From Chamaecyparis obtusa (taxonomy: Eukaryota > Streptophyta > Pinopsida > Cupressales > Cupressaceae): a stretch of 64,000 bases of DNA. The DNA lies in the NCBI GenBank assembly GCA_027943335.1, contig BSBK01001878.1, forward strand, positions 201,001 to 265,000, read 5' to 3'. Each line of letters opens with the position of its first letter. The stretch's first letter is position 1. The notes under the pieces are model-generated. The model had not been told where the DNA came from. It saw nothing but the letters and a program-made list of their open reading frames with translations, and made no database searches. Positions 58,116 through 64,000 of this stretch are shown here, piece after piece. Made by a program: the position numbers and the translations under genes.

Positions 58116-58637
58116 TGTAAGGCCTTCTTAGTTTAGGCCAAATATTACAATTAAGTACAAAAGTCCTCCAACATGCGAGGATTTTCCAATAATCCCTAAT
58201 CTTCTAGCTTTTTTCTTCTATCTCCTAAAAATGATTTCCTAAAACTAAAAAAAAGATTACATTATATATAAGAGGCTACCAAACAAGTCAGCATTTAGAT
58301 CCACCATCAATGGAAGGGATGACCAGATCTAGGTCCCCATGCTTCCCAATGATAGATACCATCATTAAATTTGTGACCATAATTAATGGCAAGAGTCAGC
58401 CTTAATAGGAAACTAAAATAAACAACTCAGTAAGAAAGGATAACCAAACGCAAGACAAGCATCGCCAAGCATGAGGGAATTTCACCAAGCACCAAAGAGA
58501 TGATCGAAAAAAATGGTAAGAAAAGGAAACTAAGCAACACCGAACCAACTTGGTCAAAGAAAGAACTGAGCAACACAGGAAAACACAAACATGTTTTTGG
58601 TGACATAGGATTGCCAAGGACCCGAGATGCTCCTACA
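58116..58637 (-). repeat. 3' LTR of element E
   Basis: On the minus strand it starts TGTAGGAGCATCTCGGGTCC, just after the pol gene, contains the TATA-like box TTATATATAA (near 58262-58275) and ends AAGAAGGCCTTACA. The start could instead be at 58640 (TGATG). Short ORFs on the minus strand here (58617-58402, 58645-58427) are LTR sequence, not genes. Confidence 0.7.
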
Positions 58638-59445
58638 TCAGACACTTGGGGTTATTTGAAAATGATTCTCTGAATCATGAAATAGGTATGCTCTAAGCTA
58701 CATCCAACTCAGATTGTGAAATCCATGAACTATCTTCAATCAGTCTATTCTTCCACTTTACTAGATATTCTATATACTATTTTCCTCTTGTACTTCTGCC
58801 AATTGTTTCCTCTAAAATCTAGTCAACTTCTTCTATTGGTTTCTTAGGATAACCATTATGTTCTATCATTTCTTCATCTGACTCATGATACTCATAAAAA
58901 TTAGAAATATTGAAAATAGGTTATATATCCATGTCATCAGGTAACTCAATCTCATTAGAATTTCCACTATCAAATCTCTTCAAAATCTTACAAGGTCCAA
59001 AAATCTTCATTTTCAACTTCCCATATGTTCCAACAGGAAATCTACATTTCTTCAAATGAACCATCACTTCATCACTGACTGCAAAAGTCTTATGTCTTCT
59101 TGATCTATCATCTTTGTCTTTGTATTTCTAATTACTTTTCTCCAACTTATATTTCATATCCTCATGAAATGTCTTCATGTACTCAGCAAAATCTACCCCT
59201 TTAGCACTTCTCTTTCTTTCATCAGAAATATCCCTCAAATCTAATATACCTCTTGGTTGTATACCATTTACAATATCAAAAGGTGTTTTTCCAGTACTCC
59301 TATTCATTGAATTATTGTATGAAAACTCTTCTTGTGCCAACACCAAATCCCAACTACTCGGTGTGTCTCCAACTAAACATCTCAAAAAAATTCCAACCTT
59401 CCGTTTACAACTTTTGTCTATCTATCGGTCTTTGGGTGAAATGTG
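58638..59445 (-). pseudogene. C-terminal integrase and chromodomain of element E (broken)
   Basis: Read on the minus strand from 59445: HPKTDR, KVVNGRLEFF, then after a shift the open piece 59385-59128 RCLVGDTPSSWDLVLAQEEF, SYNNSMNRSTGKTPFDIVNG. The C-terminal domain follows with KTFAVSDEVMVHLKKCRFPV, GTYGKLKMKIFGPCKILKRF (GPF motif) and NEIELPDDMDI, and finally the chromodomain YIEYLVKWKNRLIEDSSWIS at about 58690-58790, with its aromatic and Trp-Lys-Asn positions kept. Chromodomains are thought to steer integration toward marked chromatin. There are stops at three or more places. Confidence 0.85.
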
Positions 59446-62400
59446 TAACGCCCCGCCAGGGAACCCAAAAGAAACTAACCTAGAACATGATACTAAGTTT
59501 AGGTGAATAATTTTTTTTTTTCTAAAGTTTACAATTAAGATATACAATCACATGAATGCATTAACCATTAACTCACATAACACACATCACATACATAGGT
59601 TACACAACTAATGGGTCCCATGATGTAGTATTACTTTCTAACATAACTCATTAAATAACATCAACAAATGATTCCATAAATTAAATACAAAAATTACATC
59701 AAAATGATTACATCTCATGAATAATCATAAATCCTAATAAACATACATCCACTGCACATGTCACAGGGTATGCAGTAATCACTCTAACAACTAAATTATA
59801 ATATCCAAATTAGGTATCACATGCGATACTCTAATACAAGATTTACAATAAAGAATAGATAAATAAAGAACATCAAAGATGAAGTAACATAAGGAATCCA
59901 ACTACAAAACACCATCAAGCACTGGCACTAGGATTTTGAATCTCGAATGGTAAAGAATCACTACCACCTATCCATGTAGAACCACAAAGGTCTACCCCAC
60001 TGTGCTGAGGAGATAACATCGGACCCCAAATAGATAATCAAGTCAAATTAGGAAACACCACTAAGAAAGGAATCCTAATAGCTTACTAACTCAAGGTCAA
60101 CAATTATAGTAAAAGGTATGACTCACTATTCCAGAGGCAACTGACACAAGTGGGATAACTAGATTATGTGTAGAAAGGTGTCATCATGTACGTCTAACCC
60201 TTGAGTCTCATCCTAGTAATCACTCTGGATCCCGACACCCAAGTGACCATACACGGAATCAATGACTTCTCATACTGACGAAGCCACTAACTATGCCAGA
60301 ACACACACCTCAATAGGTGACAAGCATCATCTCATCCTCATCTCAGTTTGTACTAACACTCAAGCATGGGAGAGGAAACTATCTTATTAGGTTCATTTAA
60401 TATCTCTCAATGTTATATTAGGTTTTCACTTGATTACAATAACTTATAATAAGTGATCCTGGCAGCCACTTGTGGGCCCTGGTGCTTATTGCAAGCCACC
60501 TCCTAACACATATCTAGGTAAACTAGCCTAGGCTCATAGATCTCTCCTAGATCTAAACTCAGATAAAACAGGTAGTCACACATCCAGAATCATCATAGAA
60601 ACCAAGATTGACTACATAAACATAATCACTAATTCACATAATACAACAAGAGCCTATAAGGTCATCTAGAACATAACCAGAACACACTCACGCCAAACAT
60701 GATAAACAACATGAATAACAGATAATTCCCAAGCCTCTGTCTTTCCTAGGTCATCTAGTCCCCATAAAACTGATAAACCCAACATCTAGGAAAGATAAAA
60801 TCAAATTGAATTAAACAACCAATTTTAGTAGAAAAATAATGCATGTACAGATGAAAAGATAATTTATACATTTTCACCATTATACAAAAGTCTAATTTGT
60901 ACACATAAATGCATCACATCATACTGATCATAATTAACAAATTTATTACTAAATAAATTATTAAAAATTCAAAGCTTATCTTAAGACACATAAACCTCAT
61001 TAATAAAATTTATTAAAACTATTTAACAAATTAACTAATAACAAATTTATTCATAAGAAATCTTAATAATGTCAAATTTATTAATAACTAAATTAATAAT
61101 AACAAATTTATTACAAACCAAAATTTAATGTAACAAAATTTTTAATATAATAAAATTTTAAAAATAAAATTTAATAAAACAAAGTCTATAAAACAAAGCA
61201 CGTGGGGGGGCCTGCTAATGGGAACCCATGCCCACGGCCCTGCCGTGCACAACACATAGTGCCGTCGGTAGTGCCCACACTGTTGATGGTACTATGTACC
61301 GCCAACAGTCAAAGAACTTTCACGAGGTTGGGAAATGGGACCCCTGCACCATCAAAGTTTATATATATTTTTTATTAACAATTTTGTATAATAAAAACAC
61401 TTTTCTAAAGCACAACACGGTTGTTGAGGAAACAGGGGAGGTATGGGGTTAAAACCCATGCCCTTCCTCAATCAATCTTTTTAATAATATTTTTTTTTTA
61501 ATTTTAAACATTTTTCTTTAAAAACAATCATAACAAACCTATCTTATAATATATGTATTCGATTTTAAAATACATTTTTTTTAAAGCAAACTAACTTTCT
61601 TTTAATTTATTGTTTACTTTTGACAGGTCTGGTCTTTTTAAAAAATGGAAAAACTAGTACAGAGATGAATATTTCCAGATTTGGAAATCATAAGTTTTTT
61701 TTTCAAGAAATTGAAGCATGTCAATAATTATTTTGTCTCACATATAAAAAACTGTATTATTAATTTTTCCTCTTATTGGTTTCAATATACATTTTTGTCT
61801 TATACAAGTAATTTTTTTTTTTACTGTATTTTTTTTACAGAGAATGGGATTTTTTTCCCAAAATGAGAAATTTTCACCTAAATTGGGTTTTTGACAACAA
61901 CCCATTTATTTAAATTATTCATACTATAGAACTAACTATAGAGATTTTCATTTTTCATTTTCTAAGTGCCCTAGGATGAATTTTTCCCTGAAATTTCGGT
62001 AGCATAACACTACTATGCCAAGTCACAAAATAAAATAAAAGACATAATCCAAAGGGTTTCCTAATACCCATAATTAAGCATAATTGAAAGATAGAACCAC
62101 ATCCATAAATCAAATCGAGCACATCTAAATAATGATAATTTTGTAAATGAAATTACAGTAAGATCAATTCAAACCCTACCTCAATCCAATGCTAGATATT
62201 GAAATAGAATGCCTGTGAGATGAATACAATCCAGAACTGCCAAAAGAAAAGCTCAACCTATAGGCTCTGAGTCACAGTGCAAGAAATTCCCAAATCCAAA
62301 GCAAGCAATCTTCACCCAGAATTCATGCACAATCTCCAAAAGCTCAAGAACACAAAGAAAGCATAAAACTCCCAAAAGCTCTCTCCAAAAGTGCTCTCAC

Positions 62401-63477
62401 AAAACTGATTAAGCAAAATGAATGTCAAATCCCCCTATTAGGGGTTCAACTCCAACAATCAAGAAAACCCTAGATGACTCACACATAGAACTTCTAATCC
62501 AACTCTCTCTATTTTGTTGAGAGAAAATACCAATTAATAAAATAAAATTAATTTAATTATGCACAAATCAACTTAGTCTCCTAAAGACAAGTTGTCACTT
62601 TTCCCAAACCAATCACTTTCATAGTAAATAAAGCACATGTTAATAATAAAATCTATTATTAAATAATTTAAAATTCCTAACATCATTAAATCATGCTATA
62701 AATATTAATTTAATAACTAAAGGACAATTTCAAATATATTTTCACAAAATTAATTAATTAATATCAAGTATCCTAATATTTGATTTTTAATTAATTAATG
62801 ATCATAAAATAACATAGGAAATAAACTTAATATTATTTTCCAATATAATATTAAATTTATAACTATAGAAAATCACACATACAAACAACAATAAATCAGG
62901 ACCTTCAAATAAACATACCAACACAGAGATGAAATCCATGAACTTTGTCACCTGACAAATTCAGGTAAGGTGGTCAATGGATACTTATCCAATAATTAGG
63001 ATAGTTGGGCTTAGATTTAGGGTTTTTGGGTCCATCTGTTACCTCCCCTCTTTACCATTGAGATGAGTATATTTTTGGGCATGCTCACTCCTACCAATTC
63101 AGGGAAGACAATGCCCTGTACCTGAAAACCTATCATCACAAATCAAAGCATGTACATACAACAAATGGAAAACAATGGTAGGGTATGGTCAATTGTGTGG
63201 ATCTTGACAAAGTGAGTAACTACGCCTCCGTGCTCTACCATACAGACACATAAAATAGATACATACATATGAACACCATACACATGCTAGTATGGGGTAA
63301 GTACATCATAATCCAACTGAAACAAGAAATATTACATCATGATAATATCAATATCTAACATGACATCATATGACATAATCAAAACCATAATCCAGATCAT
63401 CAATAGTTACTGACATAATAAAATCTGCACACAACAATGTGGCCTAAAAGAGTATGGCATCTGAAAAAATGAAAGCA
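59446..63477 (-). mobile_element. Element D: 4.0 kb solo LTR inside the integrase of E
   Basis: Plus-strand ends are TGTAACGCCCCGCCAGGG and AAAATGAAAGCA. Flanks AAATG (59441-59445) and AAATA (63478-63482) form a five-base duplication with one change. No second copy of either end, no primer site and no coding region occur inside, so this is a solo LTR left by recombination. On the minus strand its end GGTTCCCTGGCGGGGCGTTACA is close to the C LTR end (GGTTCCCTAGCGGGCATGACA), and two inner blocks match (TAGTTACTCACTT..GT.AAG, and GGTAC.G.GCAT.GTCT), so it is a distant relative of the C LTR on the opposite strand. Confidence 0.82.
61233..61307. other. GC-rich cluster of perfect and near-perfect hairpins in solo LTR D
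   Basis: CACGGC-CCT-GCCGTG (61233-61247) is a perfect six-pair stem. TGTTGATGGTAC-TAT-GTACCGCCAACA (61281-61307, written as two arms and a loop) is a 12-pair stem with one mismatch and one wobble. ACATAGTGCC and GGTACTATGT also pair across the block. The surroundings are very AT-rich. Confidence 0.6.
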
Positions 63478-64000
63478 AAATATGGAGGTACTACAAGAAC
63501 TATATTTTAACTCAGTGTGCTAAACTTTCTCCAAAGGGTCTTCCAAAAGTATCAAAAAAATTTACTATCTCGGTCAGAGATAATACTACTCGGTAATCTA
63601 TGTAATCTAACAATTTCCTTAAAGAAAATATCTACTATATGTACAATGCATTTGATGTCTTTCTACAAGGTATAAAATTTTCCATTTTAGAAAATCTATC
63701 CACAACAACAAATATGGAATCATTACATCTTACTGTCTTTGGTAAGCCAAGAAAAAAATCCATACTAATATCAATCCAAGGTTTCTCAGGAACAAAAATC
63801 AGTGTATACAATCCAGTATTCTAACTTAATCCTTTTGCAACTTGACAAATTCCACAACTTTTCACAAATTTCTAAACATCTTTATACAAATGTGGCCAAA
63901 AGTATTTCTCCTTAAGAAAATTCAATGTTTTATCAACACCAAAATATCTAGCCAAACCACTATTGTGTTTCTCTTTTATCAAATTAGTTCTCATTGGTCC
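63478..64000 (-). pseudogene. Integrase zinc domain and core of element E (partial, broken)
   Basis: The frame runs in from the window edge: KEKHNSGLARYFGVDKTLNF, KYFWPHLYKDV, CGICQVAKG (the Cys pair of the HHCC zinc domain), [20 protein letters not shown] (first catalytic Asp), [18 protein letters not shown], then after a shift [20 protein letters not shown] (second catalytic Asp in DRD), FWKTLWRK and ELKYSSCSTSI up to the insertion of D. Stops at KDV*KF and GLS*NT and a shift near 63620 inactivate it. Confidence 0.85.

Larger units (their letters stand above)
58116..64000 (-). mobile_element. Element E: Ty3/gypsy chromovirus, partial, split by solo LTR D
   Basis: On the minus strand, the integrase zinc domain and core (64000-63478), insertion D, the rest of integrase with chromodomain (59445-58638) and the 3' LTR (58637-58116). 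RT, gag and the 5' LTR lie beyond the window. The chromodomain after integrase marks it as a chromovirus. The integrase frame resumes sensibly across D. Several stops and shifts show that it is inactive. Confidence 0.85.

Noticed and set aside
58402..58645. Two hydrophobic minus-strand ORFs of about 70 codons
   Set aside because: They lie inside the 3' LTR of E between its start and TATA box and overlap each other in different frames.

Overview
This window looks like intergenic DNA from a large, repeat-rich plant genome. Every coding trace I can recognise belongs to plant LTR retrotransposons (Ty1/copia, Ty3/gypsy chromovirus, LARD-like and non-autonomous elements), nearly all primed by initiator tRNA-Met. 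The DNA is AT-rich and most open frames are broken. I see no host gene that I can name, and no rRNA, tRNA or CRISPR array. A gymnosperm or other big-genome seed plant fits, but the species cannot be fixed from the sequence.

The main result is a four-level nest that can be taken apart base by base. The oldest layer is a decayed gypsy element K (10671-57077, minus). Element A (14236-54997, plus; target duplication GGACA on both sides) sits in K. Element B (17951-51424, plus, copia, SIRE-like; duplication GATAC/GATCC) sits in the second ORF of A. Three elements sit in B: G (18675-25862, plus; GTCAT/GGCAT), C (26406-38264, plus; GATTT/GATTC) and F (40244-47514, minus; AAGTG/AAGTG). Removing B plus one duplication restores the A reading frame, and removing F plus one duplication restores the B pol frame, which checks the boundaries independently.

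Left of the nest (1-9952, minus) lies element H: LTR, gag-like gene, a spacer of degenerate repeats and a long second ORF. It is interrupted at its low-coordinate side by element I, which runs off the window. Right of the nest (57078-64000) are a block of degenerate short repeats, a fragment of unknown origin, and chromovirus E (minus), whose integrase is split by a 4.0 kb solo LTR (D; duplication AAATG/AAATA) distantly related to the C LTR.

A, F, H, G and I share a layout that I do not recognise as a named family: a gag-like protein (coiled coil plus four or five CCHC knuckles) followed by a roughly 1,000-residue second ORF with no protease, integrase, reverse transcriptase or RNase H motif. 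Their LTRs share R/U5 signals and the primer site with B, the only copia element here that encodes a polymerase. A polypurine-tract inverted repeat, with different sequence in each family, recurs in A, B and G. I infer that B-like elements moved the two-ORF elements in trans. C is a LARD-type element with 3.9 kb LTRs around a 4 kb internal region without genes.
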